Positions 7,552-16,996 of a DNA stretch of 64,000 bases are shown piece after piece. The stretch lies in NCBI RefSeq assembly GCF_017874035.1, contig NZ_JAGGKV010000002.1:186001-250000 (forward strand), written 5' to 3'. The first letter of the stretch is position 1, and each line of letters starts with the position of its first letter. The position numbers and the translations under genes were made by a program. The notes beneath the pieces are model-generated. The model saw only the letters and a program-made list of their open reading frames with translations, was not told where the DNA came from and ran no database searches. The stretch is from Paenibacillus aceris. GTDB lineage: Bacteria; Bacillota; Bacilli; Paenibacillales; NBRC-103111.

Positions 7552-9720
7552 TTACATATCCAACGTTTTAATTAAACGTTTGGCGTCGCCGTTCGGTGTC
7601 GACACGACCTCGTAAAGATTGATTTTAACATTCGTGTTCAGTTGTTCGGATTTAATTGAACCGAAATCAATAAACTGTATGCCGGACATTATTTTGTCCT
7701 GACCTATGAAGCTCATCGACTTCGTGCTAAGCAGGCGGTCTTCGGAATCGACAACTTCGAAGACGAGGGATGAGAAGTTAGCGTCAGTAACGACCTGCTC
7801 TTGACGCTTCACATCCAGATCTAATCGCAGACGGTACGCATAAGACTGATCTTTACTATACGTTGCGCTTACCGTGTAGTCGTTGATAGCAATACTAAAC
7901 GGATACAAGGATACAGCGCCTGTTGTTGGAACTGGCTGAACAGCTGCTTTGTAAGAGCCAATTGCTAAGCGATTTGCATCGTATAAGTTAAGCGCCAGCT
8001 TATCTGCTGTTTCAGTACCAGGCACCATGTAGGAGTAATTCAACACATAGCTGGTGTTCGGTGCAATAGACTTCGCAACGGTAGACTGGCGAGCACCCGA
8101 ATAGGTGTAACCTTCATCGTTGGTCAGATCGGTTTGGAAATCTGGAAGATTCAACGATGTCGTTCCTTTATTCGTCAGTTTATATTTGGCCACGATGGTT
8201 TTGAAGCCAAAGTCCGAATTCTCGCTCATTCCGAGCTCTACAAGTGATACATCAATATTTGAATCAATGAGATTATTCGAAGTTAGTTTAAACGGTGTAC
8301 CGATCGTGTAATCTTCCGCAGAGGTATACGAGGACACCTCAGCGCCTTGTCCAGCTCCCGCCAGTGTCGTGATTGAAACAGGCAGCGATGCCGTTTTGCT
8401 ACTGGCTGAATTACCTGAATTGCCTGTATTACCTGTATCAGATGAACCTGAACCAGTACCCGTATCTGTACCCGTTCCTGTGTTAGCTTGCGTGTTACTA
8501 TTCCCCGCACCACCCTGTTTCTCCGAAACTACCAGCTGTAAAGCATCTGTGTTGAGACCTGCAGGCAAGATTCCAGAGAAACGGAAAGTAGTCGATTCAT
8601 TCGGCGACAAGTACGACGTGCGAACCGCATTATCCGCAGACGTGACAGCTACACTGCTGCGAATCGCTTGAAATGAAGCGGACAAGTTAGGAATCGTTAT
8701 GATGCCATCGCTTTTATTCGTCAGTGTGACATTGGCTTGCAGGTGCAGCCCATCGGATTGCTTGCTAGCCGCGGCCCACGTCGTAGCAATTTCGAGACCG
8801 CTCAAATCCGCGTTCGGATATTGCGTGCCGCCACCGATTTTACCTACCACGAACGAGTTCGCTACATTTAAGGATCCTAGCACCGTTGTTTTCACTTTGC
8901 CTTTCGGCGAGAAAAGAAGGGACAACCCATTTGCTTCAAGGGCTGCTGGAACAGCTGTTTGGATCGTCGTTTTAACCGGCTGCTGCGGCAGCAGGTTTTG
9001 CCCTGATCCTGAAATAAACTGCGCGTTGTACGTCAAACCTTTTGAGTCTTGGAGATTTAGTTCGAGCGCATCCGGCAGTTTAAGCGTAGAGTTGCTTAGA
9101 TTTTCCAGCGTCAAATCCGTATAAACTAACCAAGCACCGTCTTTGTAAACCTTGTAGCTGTTGCCTAGTTCAGCAGTCACAACAGCGTCATCTGCGTACG
9201 TCGAATCTAACTCCTGCAAGTTGATAGCAGCTTGTTGATGGACGGATTGCCCAGCTTCCTCCATGGCGGCTTCCACTGACAAAGCTCCTACATCATGCAT
9301 TGTGTTGTAGTTCCACTCGAAAATATCAACTTTTAATTGCCCCGGCGTTAGATTGGAAGGAATTTCAGAAGTAAACTTGAAAGTGCCGGTTTCCCCCGCT
9401 TTCACGCGTCCGTTTACCTTCTCGCTAAGCTTCGCTGTATAAGAGACCCCGTTTGTATCTATGACTTTTACCCCATAGTTGTTAAAATCCACGGGCGAAG
9501 AGCTGTTGTTATTCAGCCCGAGGGAAAAGCGCAATGACCCGTCATCGGCACCAGCGGACAAGGCAACCTTGTCTAGCGTAAAGTAGACGGAGTCGCTGAG
9601 GAACACGCCTTCCTTTCCGGCGAAAGCCGATGTGGCCAGAGGTAGTGTAAGGAAGCTTGCAGCAGTAAGCATTAGTGCTGATCGGCTGAGCAAGCGTTTC
9701 ATTTTTCGTTGTTGCTTCAC
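7552..9720 (-). CDS. Large secreted protein with four Ig-like repeats, last gene of an efflux-type operon
   Basis: This is a 722-residue protein of unknown function. The GTG start at 9720 lies 6-7 nt after AGGAGG; longer in-frame reading would run into the permease gene. A signal peptide is clear: basic start, hydrophobic core, ATSAFA cleavage region about residue 30. Four related blocks of about 110-150 residues follow, each with the pattern 'L-P/N-F or N-Y ... D-x-G-x-x-Y-x-A ... P-G/N-x-x-x-x-F-x-F ... L-x-L', suggesting beta-sandwich domains. A Thr/Gly/Ser/Asn-rich linker of about 40 residues sits between blocks three and four. No enzyme motif or anchor is seen. It is 22 nt downstream of the permease gene, so it probably works with, or is handled by, that transporter. 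Confidence 0.85.
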   Translation of the reverse strand: MKQQRKMKRLLSRSALMLTAASFLTLPLATSAFAGKEGVFLSDSVYFTLDKVALSAGADDGSLRFSLGLNNNSSSPVDFNNYGVKVIDTNGVSYTAKLSEKVNGRVKAGETGTFKFTSEIPSNLTPGQLKVDIFEWNYNTMHDVGALSVEAAMEEAGQSVHQQAAINLQELDSTYADDAVVTAELGNSYKVYKDGAWLVYTDLTLENLSNSTLKLPDALELNLQDSKGLTYNAQFISGSGQNLLPQQPVKTTIQTAVPAALEANGLSLLFSPKGKVKTTVLGSLNVANSFVVGKIGGGTQYPNADLSGLEIATTWAAASKQSDGLHLQANVTLTNKSDGIITIPNLSASFQAIRSSVAVTSADNAVRTSYLSPNESTTFRFSGILPAGLNTDALQLVVSEKQGGAGNSNTQANTGTGTDTGTGSGSSDTGNTGNSGNSASSKTASLPVSITTLAGAGQGAEVSSYTSAEDYTIGTPFKLTSNNLIDSNIDVSLVELGMSENSDFGFKTIVAKYKLTNKGTTSLNLPDFQTDLTNDEGYTYSGARQSTVAKSIAPNTSYVLNYSYMVPGTETADKLALNLYDANRLAIGSYKAAVQPVPTTGAVSLYPFSIAINDYTVSATYSKDQSYAYRLRLDLDVKRQEQVVTDANFSSLVFEVVDSEDRLLSTKSMSFIGQDKIMSGIQFIDFGSIKSEQLNTNVKINLYEVVSTPNGDAKRLIKTLDM

Positions 9721-9742
9721 AAGTAGTCCTCCTCTAAGTTCA

Positions 9743-10921
9743 TCAATCAGATCGTAAGGCGTCAATGGGACGCAATTTGGAAGCTTTATTGGCTGGATAT
9801 AAACCGAAAATAACACCGACCAAAACAGAAAATAAGAAGGCATACAAACTAATATCAAAGGAAAGGCTTGTCGTTTGTTTGGGGCTGAAATACGGCAGCG
9901 CGTAAGATAAACCAACACCTAACGCGAGACCGATAAGTCCGCCCAGCCCGCTTATGACGACGGCTTCTACAAGAAATTGGAGCAAAATATTGCGCCTTTT
10001 GGCACCAATGGATTTGCGAATCCCGATTTCACGTGTACGTTCACTTACCGTAACTAACATGATGTTCATAATTCCGATCCCGCCAACAAGCAAGGAAATG
10101 AGCGCAACGGCTACTAATTGATTCGTAAGTGTGTTCGTGGCTTCAGTCCGTGCCTTGAGCAGCTCATCCTGATTCGTTAATACGAAGCCTGAATCGCTTT
10201 TGAATTTATAAGTCAGATACTGCTTCATCGTTTCTTGAGCGGTGTAGATATCTTCCTTGGTAGGAGCCTCAACATAAGTCGTACGAATTTGCCCCAGTTT
10301 AAACACGCGTCTCGCAGATTCCAAAGGAACGATGACAGAGCTGTCTACAGAGGCGCCTCCAATGTTAGAGCCTTTCTCTTTGAGGGTGCCTATGACGCTA
10401 AAAACAGCACCGTCAATATTGATTTCCTCTCCGACAGGGTCTAAGGTGCCGAAATATGTCTTCGCTACTTCGCTCCCCAGAATCGCCACATTAGAGCGAA
10501 ATTCAAGATCAGTCGGCGATAAGTTACGCCCCTTATCGACCGTCGCTTTAATAATGTCTAAGTAGCGGTCATTCGTTCCAATCACGTTGTACTTCTCTTG
10601 CGTACGGTCATATTTAATATTGGAACCGTTCTTCGTCATTGTCGGCGCAATGGATTTGAACTCCGGAAAGTTTTCGAAATTCATCAGCTCATTATAATCC
10701 AGCTGCGTTGCGCGCCCGTTTCCTGTCGCCGTGACAACGAGAAGATTCGTCCCCATATTTTCATACTGCTTGGCGATTTGTTCGGAAGTTCCTTGCCCAA
10801 TCGACACTAATGTGACAACGGAGCTAACCCCGATAATGACACCCAGCATCGTCAGAAACGTTCGCAGCGGACTTGAGATAATTGTCTGCAGCGACATCCT
10901 GAGCAGTTCATTTACCTTCAT
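9743..10921 (-). CDS. MacB/FtsX-type ABC transporter permease
   Basis: This 392-residue permease has one N-terminal helix (about residues 20-42), a large extracytoplasmic domain (about 43-265) and three C-terminal helices (about 270-380). That is the MacB_PCD + FtsX plan. The segments LTMLGVIIGVSSVV and ERTREIGIRKSIGAKRRNI are diagnostic. It lacks a fused ATPase, as in Bacillus YknZ. It overlaps the ATPase gene by 4 nt. Such mechanotransmission transporters move substrates outside the membrane rather than through it. Confidence 0.92.
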   Translation of the reverse strand: MKVNELLRMSLQTIISSPLRTFLTMLGVIIGVSSVVTLVSIGQGTSEQIAKQYENMGTNLLVVTATGNGRATQLDYNELMNFENFPEFKSIAPTMTKNGSNIKYDRTQEKYNVIGTNDRYLDIIKATVDKGRNLSPTDLEFRSNVAILGSEVAKTYFGTLDPVGEEINIDGAVFSVIGTLKEKGSNIGGASVDSSVIVPLESARRVFKLGQIRTTYVEAPTKEDIYTAQETMKQYLTYKFKSDSGFVLTNQDELLKARTEATNTLTNQLVAVALISLLVGGIGIMNIMLVTVSERTREIGIRKSIGAKRRNILLQFLVEAVVISGLGGLIGLALGVGLSYALPYFSPKQTTSLSFDISLYAFLFSVLVGVIFGLYPANKASKLRPIDALRSD

Positions 10922-11637
10922 ACGCTCACCTCTTGCTTGATATCGCTCTTGTCAGCGTTATTCCGGTAGTCATCAATGATGACGCCGTCACGAAGGGCAA
11001 CGACTCGCTTAGCATTGTCGGCAATATGATGATCGTGAGTAATCAGTACAATGGTGTTTCCTTGCGCGTTCAATTGCAAAATTAGTTCCAGAACTTCTTC
11101 CCCTGTTCTCGAATCCAGCGCTCCTGTTGGTTCATCGGCCAATATGAGCGATGGCGAAATCGCAAGTGCTCGAGCAATGGCGACACGCTGCTGTTGACCA
11201 CCGGACAGCTCGCTTGGCTTATGATGGCCCCGCTCGCCCATTCCGAGCATTTTGAGCATAGCGTGCGCCCGCTCCCGCCGTTCTTTTCTGGGGATACCGG
11301 CATAGATCATCGGCAGCTCCACATTTTCCATCGCCGATAGGCGGGGCAATAAATTAAACTGCTGGAAAATGAATCCGATCTTTTGGTTTCGAAGCGCAGC
11401 AAGCTCATTATCACTCATACGTTCTGTCACGACACCGTCCAGGATATAGCTGCCCGACGTGGGTACATCCAGAAGTCCAATTGTATTCATTAGCGTCGAT
11501 TTCCCGGATCCGCTGGGCCCGATGATCGCTACGAAGTCGCCCTCTTCCACTGACAGCGATATGCTGCGTAGAATAGGCAGATCTTCCAATCCGCGTTTAT
11601 AGGTTTTGATAATATCTTTTAGCTCAATGATATTCAT
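10918..11637 (-). CDS. MacB/LolD-type ABC ATPase
   Basis: This is a 239-residue ATP-binding subunit. It has Walker [10 protein letters not shown], the Q-loop [12 protein letters not shown], signature LSGGQQQR, Walker [14 protein letters not shown] and switch His in [11 protein letters not shown]. The [17 protein letters not shown] segment is typical of the LolD/YknY/MacB subfamily, which pairs with FtsX-like permeases. ATG 11637 follows AAAGGAG. It lies between the adaptor and the permease genes. Confidence 0.94.
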   Translation of the reverse strand: MNIIELKDIIKTYKRGLEDLPILRSISLSVEEGDFVAIIGPSGSGKSTLMNTIGLLDVPTSGSYILDGVVTERMSDNELAALRNQKIGFIFQQFNLLPRLSAMENVELPMIYAGIPRKERRERAHAMLKMLGMGERGHHKPSELSGGQQQRVAIARALAISPSLILADEPTGALDSRTGEEVLELILQLNAQGNTIVLITHDHHIADNAKRVVALRDGVIIDDYRNNADKSDIKQEVSV

Positions 11638-11664
11638 ACCGCAATAACTCCTTTCCCGGCAGTA

Positions 11665-13389
11665 TTATCTGTTACCGCCAGCTCCTCCGCCACCGCCGCC
11701 GTTAGTCCGAACGGCGCCACCGCCACCACCAGCTCCTCCGCCGCCTTGGAATCCACCGCCACCAAACCCGCCGGCTCCACCTGCTCCGCCGTTTTGTTGG
11801 AACTGCTGTCTTAAGCGATTAATTTCATCCTGACTAAGGTTTTGTTGCCTTTTCACAGCATTCGGCAGAACAACTTTATCGCCTTCGCTTAGACCTTCTG
11901 TGATTTCAATTTGTGTTTTTGAGCGAATACCGATCTTCACTTCATGCTCGGTTTCTACGGTACCGTCGGCTTTTTTCAAAGTGACAATACGCTTGCCTTT
12001 TTGCAATTGCAGCGCTTCAGGCGGTATGTAGAGCGCATCTTTCTTGTCTTGAATCAAAATTTCGCCGGTAGCCGTCATACCGTATTTCAATACATTATCT
12101 TTGTTGTCCGCAGCAAGCACGACATCATACGCCGTCACGCCATTCGTTGTCGTACCGACAGAAGAGATTTGCGTTACTTCAGCCGGGAAAATACGTCCCG
12201 GGTAAGAATCAACTTTAATTTCAGCTTTCATGCCCAGCTTGACGTTAGGCAAATCCAACTCATCCACCTGCACGGGAAGCTGCATCTTGGCAATGCTGGC
12301 TACGGCACCAAGCTGCATGCCACTGCTCACCTTAGTTCCAACTTGTAAAAGGCTAAGAATGTCATTTCGCTTGTTAACAAAGTCCGTAGAAAAAACACCG
12401 TCAAACGGAGCCAATATTTTAAGTCCGTTAACCTTGTCTTGCGCCGAATCCACCTTCAGCTTCGCACGTTCAAGGGCAGACTGCTTCGTGAGAATATCAT
12501 CGTCAATCGTATCGTTCGCAAACGTAGCGATTGTTTCTCCTTGACGAACCATATTGCCTGTTTTTAATGGCATCGTGGACACGGTTCCCGTTGTTCCTGC
12601 CAGGACAGTTGTGACCTTCACATATTGAAGCGCAGCTTTCGCTTGCGAATCAACGGAACGTCCGCCAATGGTCACGCTGCCAAGTACATTCGTGCCTGCA
12701 TCCATGGAATTGTCATTTGCGATGGCAATGTCAATATCGACTACTTTTCCGCCTTTCCCATCCGATTTCGGGTCTTTGGAGATGCTTTGAATCGTTCCCG
12801 TCTTCGTAATCATATAGCCATCTATCGTAATATCAACAGGATCGCCTTTGTGCAGCTGTGCAGCGTCTTCCACAAAGAAAGGCAGCGTCACAGTCAAATT
12901 GTTCACATCAGAGATTGTAGCAATTTTGGTCGATTTATTGATCGAAGCTCCCAAATCAAGATTTGCCGCATAGGTAAGTTTTCCAGTGACCGATGCCTTA
13001 ACACTCATTAAACTTTCCTGCTCGATCAAAGAATTCAAATCTTTCTGCGTTTGCTCATAGGTCAATTGAGCGTCCTGCAAATCACTCTCAAGACTCGTGC
13101 TCGTCAATTCTAAAAGGACATCCCCGGCTTTCACCGCTTGGTTCCGTTTCATATTAATTGATTTAATGTTCGAATCAACTGGTACTGAAATCGTTTGTGT
13201 ATCTTTGGGCTCGAACTGCGCAGTCCCGGATACAGACGAACGGATATTGCCTTTTTTCACCTCATAGGTGACCTCTTTCACATCCGCTGTTTTGGATTTC
13301 TTCCCTTTCGCTAAATAAGCATAAGAGCCACCGGCGCACACGCTTACCGCGACTATAACGATGAACCACTTGCTGCGATACCATTTCAT
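11665..13389 (-). CDS. Membrane fusion / periplasmic-adaptor-like protein (YknX type) with glycine-rich tail
   Basis: This 574-residue adaptor has one N-terminal membrane helix (about residues 7-27). A lipoyl-like half-motif (IKSINMKRNQAVKAGDVLLEL), helical hairpin segments and beta-barrel domains follow. It is longer than YknX (about 377 aa) because the hairpin/lipoyl region is enlarged (GNMVRQGETIATF, then KILAPFDGVF). The last ~50 residues are almost only Gly with Ala, Asn, Gln and Phe, an unusual low-complexity tail. In Gram-positives such adaptors join MacB-like permeases to extracellular substrates. It lies 15 nt downstream of a lipoprotein gene. Confidence 0.9.
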   Translation of the reverse strand: MKWYRSKWFIVIVAVSVCAGGSYAYLAKGKKSKTADVKEVTYEVKKGNIRSSVSGTAQFEPKDTQTISVPVDSNIKSINMKRNQAVKAGDVLLELTSTSLESDLQDAQLTYEQTQKDLNSLIEQESLMSVKASVTGKLTYAANLDLGASINKSTKIATISDVNNLTVTLPFFVEDAAQLHKGDPVDITIDGYMITKTGTIQSISKDPKSDGKGGKVVDIDIAIANDNSMDAGTNVLGSVTIGGRSVDSQAKAALQYVKVTTVLAGTTGTVSTMPLKTGNMVRQGETIATFANDTIDDDILTKQSALERAKLKVDSAQDKVNGLKILAPFDGVFSTDFVNKRNDILSLLQVGTKVSSGMQLGAVASIAKMQLPVQVDELDLPNVKLGMKAEIKVDSYPGRIFPAEVTQISSVGTTTNGVTAYDVVLAADNKDNVLKYGMTATGEILIQDKKDALYIPPEALQLQKGKRIVTLKKADGTVETEHEVKIGIRSKTQIEITEGLSEGDKVVLPNAVKRQQNLSQDEINRLRQQFQQNGGAGGAGGFGGGGFQGGGGAGGGGGAVRTNGGGGGGAGGNR

Positions 13390-13404
13390 GAAGTAACTTC
13401 CTCC

Positions 13405-14010
13405 TTAGAGTTTGGACATGAGTAATTCCATTAACTGCTGCTCCACGCTGATCCCATAGCTTTTAGGATCGAACTGGTTTTCTTCTCGCTCACGGTCAAT
13501 GAAGCCTGACTCTGTCTGCCGATCCGTCTTTCTTTTTTGCATAAAAGCTTTAACCCGTTTCTCCCGTTCCTCTGAGGAGAGTTTATCGCCCTGATTGTCC
13601 ATACGCTCAGCTAATCGCGCCTTTTCTTGCTTGGACTGATCCTCAAGAAAAGTAATTTGTTCTAAAGTCAAGCCCGCAAGGACCTGTTTGCGTTCGGATT
13701 CGTTCATACTACCTTCGTCAATGCTTTTACGAACTAATGGAAGTAAAGCCTGCGCTTGCTTGGCCGTTATCAATAGATTGGCATGCCGATCCATTTGAAG
13801 CAGTTCCTGAAAAAGCATAACGAGCTGCATCTCCTTTAGATTTTGGACATCTTCTGTGGGGCTTTCCTCGAGGAGAGTTTGGTCGGTCTTTGGGGTTGAG
13901 GTGATCACTGCCTGCGATGAAGGCAGGTCAGACACTTGGGGCTGACAACCACCCAACAGGAAGGAAATAAGCGTCATTCCAAACGCTATTTTCCGAGTGT
14001 ACTTCATCAT
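13405..14010 (-). CDS. Small lipoprotein, first gene of the efflux-type operon
   Basis: This 201-residue protein is not recognised at family level. It has a lipobox LGGC (Cys22) after a hydrophobic stretch, an acidic/Ser/Thr linker to about residue 55, and then a highly charged, helical body. The segments ITAKQAQALLPLVRKSIDEG and LTLEQITFLEDQ recall helical stress-sensing or adaptor lipoproteins, but this is only a resemblance. Two adjacent ATGs follow GGAGGTG. It is the operon leader, so it may present substrates to, or sense stress for, the adaptor-ATPase-permease set. Confidence 0.8.
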   Translation of the reverse strand: MMKYTRKIAFGMTLISFLLGGCQPQVSDLPSSQAVITSTPKTDQTLLEESPTEDVQNLKEMQLVMLFQELLQMDRHANLLITAKQAQALLPLVRKSIDEGSMNESERKQVLAGLTLEQITFLEDQSKQEKARLAERMDNQGDKLSSEEREKRVKAFMQKRKTDRQTESGFIDREREENQFDPKSYGISVEQQLMELLMSKL

Positions 14011-14032
14011 TCATACACCTCCAAGACAACAA

Positions 14033-14059
14033 AAAATCCTGTCCAATACGAACAGGATA
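14033..14059 (-). terminator. Terminator after the histidine kinase gene
   Basis: In minus sense ATCCTGT pairs with ACAGGAT, followed by TTTTTT. It separates the two-component operon from the efflux-type operon. Confidence 0.8.
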
Positions 14060-14110
14060 CATTTCAAACATGAAATAAGTTTGTTTAAGTTGTAAAAAAA
14101 ATGTGAAATT

Positions 14111-15565
14111 CTACGAAATGCGAGGAAAAGTAACACGAAATTCAGTTCCTTCGCCAAGCCGGCTGCGCGCCTGGATGGTGCCCTGCATACCCGTTACTAA
14201 GTGCTTTACAATCGTTAGTCCGAGACCCGTTCCCGTAGGCACGTCAGATCGTGATGTTCTTGCTTCATCCGCCTTATAGAAGCGATCCCAAATGCGTGCC
14301 AACTCCGCCTCTGTCATGCCTGTTCCCGTATCGCGAATGTACAAGTGAACCTCATGCTCCGCTTCTTCCAAAGCAACGGTTAGCGTCCCGCCCTTGGGGG
14401 TGAACTTTAAGGAATTATAAATGAGATTATGTACAATTTGAGCAAAACGGTCAGGATCTAACGGAACTTGAGCAGGCTCCTTTTCCGGATTCGGAAGAAT
14501 GAGATGCAGTGTAATTTCATTGACAGCAATCGGAGCCTTCAATAATTCCAACGATTCCTCCAATGCTTCTGAGATGATAACGGGTCTCAAACGGAACACA
14601 TCGACACCATTTTGGATCTGCGCAAGGTCCAGTAAATCGGTTACGAGACGCTGCAAACGTTGGACTTCTTGATCACAAATGCGCAAGTAATGCGAGTACT
14701 TCTCTTCGGGAATGATTCTATCGTTCATGGCAACAATGAAACCACGTAGTGTCGTAAGCGGTGATCGCAGCTCATGCGACACATTCGTCAGAAACTCTTG
14801 CCTTGTTCCCTCCCATTCCTCCAGCTGCTCCACCATGAAGTTGAAGCTGGCCGCAAGCTGACCGACCTCATCATGCGATGTAATCGGAACACGGGTCGTA
14901 AAATCTCCATGCGCCAGCTCAAGCGCTGCACGATTCATTTGCTGAAGCGGCCCTGCAAGCTTACGTGAAATAATATACAAAATGAAGCCTACCGCTAGGA
15001 GTGAAAACAAAAGAGGGACTAGAATGTTAACCCGTACGGCAGAAATAGCTTCACTAATGTCCCCTGCCGGGAAATGCAAAACAATGACCATGGGTTGTCC
15101 ATTTAATTGATACGGGGCGTGGTATGTAAACAAATTAATGTTTCTTCCATCCGGTGTCGTTATCGTGACCATACCATACCCGCTGTGGCCATGCAATCCG
15201 TCGATAAATTGCGCATCCATCTGTTTAGGTATCGTTCTGCCTTCACTATCGGAGGAACCATTCTGAATGTTCCCTTTGTCATCCACGAGCCAAACCTGCC
15301 CATTAATGCTTCTTGCCAAAATGCGAATCGTGTACTTCAATTCCCTCGTTGAGATCGACCCGTCCTGCACGGAATTCATGAGCCGGGTGACCTCGACAAC
15401 GCGTTTTTCGAGCAGTTCGACTTTCCCCTTATAAAACAAATCCGTAAAATAATAGTTCCAGAAAAGGAACAATCCCACAAAAAAAAGTACGCATGTCGCC
15501 AGGAACGACAAGAAAATTTTCAGATAAAGACTGTTATACTTTCCCGCAAGCCAACGCTTAAACAT
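14111..15565 (-). CDS. Sensor histidine kinase (HAMP, extracytoplasmic sensor)
   Basis: This 484-residue kinase has a first membrane helix (about 17-40), an extracytoplasmic sensor (about 41-178), a second helix (181-200) and a HAMP linker (about 201-255). The phospho-acceptor His264 is in FLTNVSHELRSPL, and the ATPase N, G1 and G2 boxes are present (HNLIYNSLKFTP, DTGTGM, GTGLGLTIV). ATG 15565 is preferred because it lies inside the last codons of the regulator gene (8-nt overlap); a longer frame would run deep into that gene. With the partner regulator it probably controls the neighbouring transporter, an inference from position. Confidence 0.93.
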   Translation of the reverse strand: MFKRWLAGKYNSLYLKIFLSFLATCVLFFVGLFLFWNYYFTDLFYKGKVELLEKRVVEVTRLMNSVQDGSISTRELKYTIRILARSINGQVWLVDDKGNIQNGSSDSEGRTIPKQMDAQFIDGLHGHSGYGMVTITTPDGRNINLFTYHAPYQLNGQPMVIVLHFPAGDISEAISAVRVNILVPLLFSLLAVGFILYIISRKLAGPLQQMNRAALELAHGDFTTRVPITSHDEVGQLAASFNFMVEQLEEWEGTRQEFLTNVSHELRSPLTTLRGFIVAMNDRIIPEEKYSHYLRICDQEVQRLQRLVTDLLDLAQIQNGVDVFRLRPVIISEALEESLELLKAPIAVNEITLHLILPNPEKEPAQVPLDPDRFAQIVHNLIYNSLKFTPKGGTLTVALEEAEHEVHLYIRDTGTGMTEAELARIWDRFYKADEARTSRSDVPTGTGLGLTIVKHLVTGMQGTIQARSRLGEGTEFRVTFPRIS

Positions 15566-16286
15566 GCTGGACCACCTCGAAGGAGTAACCGATGCCCCAG
15601 AGCGTCTGAATGTTCCACATATCATGCTGACCCAGTTTTTTGCGCAAATTTTTCACATGAGCGTCTACCGTTCGCGTACCGCCAGTAAAATCAAAATTCC
15701 ACACATAGCCCAGCAGATCTTCACGCGTGAAAACGCGGCTTGGATGGCTGGTCAGAAAATGCAGCAGTTCAATCTCCTTCGGCGTAAGATCAATCCGTTT
15801 CCCCCCGACGGTTACACGGTACTGGTCAAGATCAATGACAATATTTCCGATTTCCAGCGTTTTACGAGATGCGTTTTGTGTATTTGGCGTTTCTGCCGGT
15901 ATTTGAACCGTACGTCGCAGCACTGCTTTGATGCGGGCAATGAGCTCATTGGGATCGAAAGGCTTGACTAAATAATCGTCTACACCTAGGTTAAATCCTC
16001 TCAGCTTATCGATGGACTCCCCTTTGGCCGTCAGGAAAATGATCGGTGTTTGATGAAAAGGCGCTTCCATCTTCCGAATCCTTTCGCAGAGCTCATAGCC
16101 TGAAATGTCCGGCAGCATGATGTCTAGAAGTACTAAACTGGGTTTCTCTTCTACGATTGTACGAAGAACCTCCTGCCCGCGAGGCAGCAATATGGATTCA
16201 TAATTCGAATGCTCCAGATACAATCTGACCACTTCAGCAATATTCGGTTCATCATCTACGACAAGTATTTTTCCTTCAGAGCTCAC
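15558..16286 (-). CDS. OmpR/PhoB-family response regulator
   Basis: This 242-residue regulator has an N-terminal receiver with acidic pocket Asp11-Asp12, phosphorylation site Asp55 in LVLLDIMLPD, and the Lys in YLVKPFDPNEL. A winged-helix DNA-binding domain follows from about residue 140, with the typical GGKRIDLTPKEIELLHFL opening and the RTVDAHVKNLRKKLG recognition region. It overlaps the kinase gene downstream (8 nt) and the DUF309 gene upstream (4 nt), so the three genes are translationally coupled. Confidence 0.95.
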   Translation of the reverse strand: MSSEGKILVVDDEPNIAEVVRLYLEHSNYESILLPRGQEVLRTIVEEKPSLVLLDIMLPDISGYELCERIRKMEAPFHQTPIIFLTAKGESIDKLRGFNLGVDDYLVKPFDPNELIARIKAVLRRTVQIPAETPNTQNASRKTLEIGNIVIDLDQYRVTVGGKRIDLTPKEIELLHFLTSHPSRVFTREDLLGYVWNFDFTGGTRTVDAHVKNLRKKLGQHDMWNIQTLWGIGYSFEVVQHV

Positions 16287-16816
16287 CTGGCGCCACCCTT
16301 TTCCTTACGGATTTGCTGTTGTTTTGCTCGTTCTTCGATCACATCTGTTCGATCTCTCCGCGTGTGCTTCTGGATCAGCTCGATATCGGCCATCCGGCTC
16401 GGCGCTTGCCATACGAGTCCTTGACGTTCGCATTCGGACAGACATAACGCAATTAATTCTGAATCTGCAATTGGCAGATTAATATCTTGATAATGATAGC
16501 CATCACGGTCAATTAAAGCATAAGTGTCCCTTATCAGCTGTGCAAGCTTTTCAGCATCAAGCCCCAAAGAAGCAACATGCTCAGATTGGGCATTTCGCTC
16601 TGCGCTTTGCAGCATTTTCACAGCACCTGTACGGTTCCCTCTGCGAATATGATACATCCCCACGGCAATTTGAATCAAAGCTACATACGTTTTACTCTGC
16701 TCGTCCGTTGGATGTTCTTTCCAGAACTCTTCCATCACTTCATGACATTCAAAATAATCTCGCTCCGCATGAAAATACAGTAAGTATTCGATATATGCTT
16801 CCGGATACTTCTTCAT
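16283..16816 (-). CDS. DUF309 family protein
   Basis: This 177-residue all-helical protein belongs to DUF309 (YpuF-like). The signature is YFECHEVMEEFWKEHP, followed by IQIAVGMYHIRRGN. The function of the family is unknown. The in-frame ATG at 16816 is used because GGAGGA lies 7-8 nt before it; an upstream start would include the ribosome binding site. The C-terminal ~40 residues are Arg/Lys/Gln-rich. It is the first gene of the DUF309-regulator-kinase operon. Confidence 0.88.
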   Translation of the reverse strand: MKKYPEAYIEYLLYFHAERDYFECHEVMEEFWKEHPTDEQSKTYVALIQIAVGMYHIRRGNRTGAVKMLQSAERNAQSEHVASLGLDAEKLAQLIRDTYALIDRDGYHYQDINLPIADSELIALCLSECERQGLVWQAPSRMADIELIQKHTRRDRTDVIEERAKQQQIRKEKGGAR

Positions 16817-16996
16817 AGACCGTTCCTCCACCTAGTTGTAATCACGATAATGACTATGTATACCTCATGTTACTCGAAAGTTGTTCCATCGTCCAACTTA
16901 GACTCGCGTTTCAATGTATTTCTACCATTTCCCATCGCAACCAATCTATCATATGGTACGTCCAATTAAGTAGATTAAGAGAAAGAGGCGTGATAC

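Noticed and set aside
9721..9918. Longer N-terminus for the secreted repeat protein
   Set aside because: It would extend into the permease gene, has no ribosome binding site, and would place 66 residues before the clear signal peptide.
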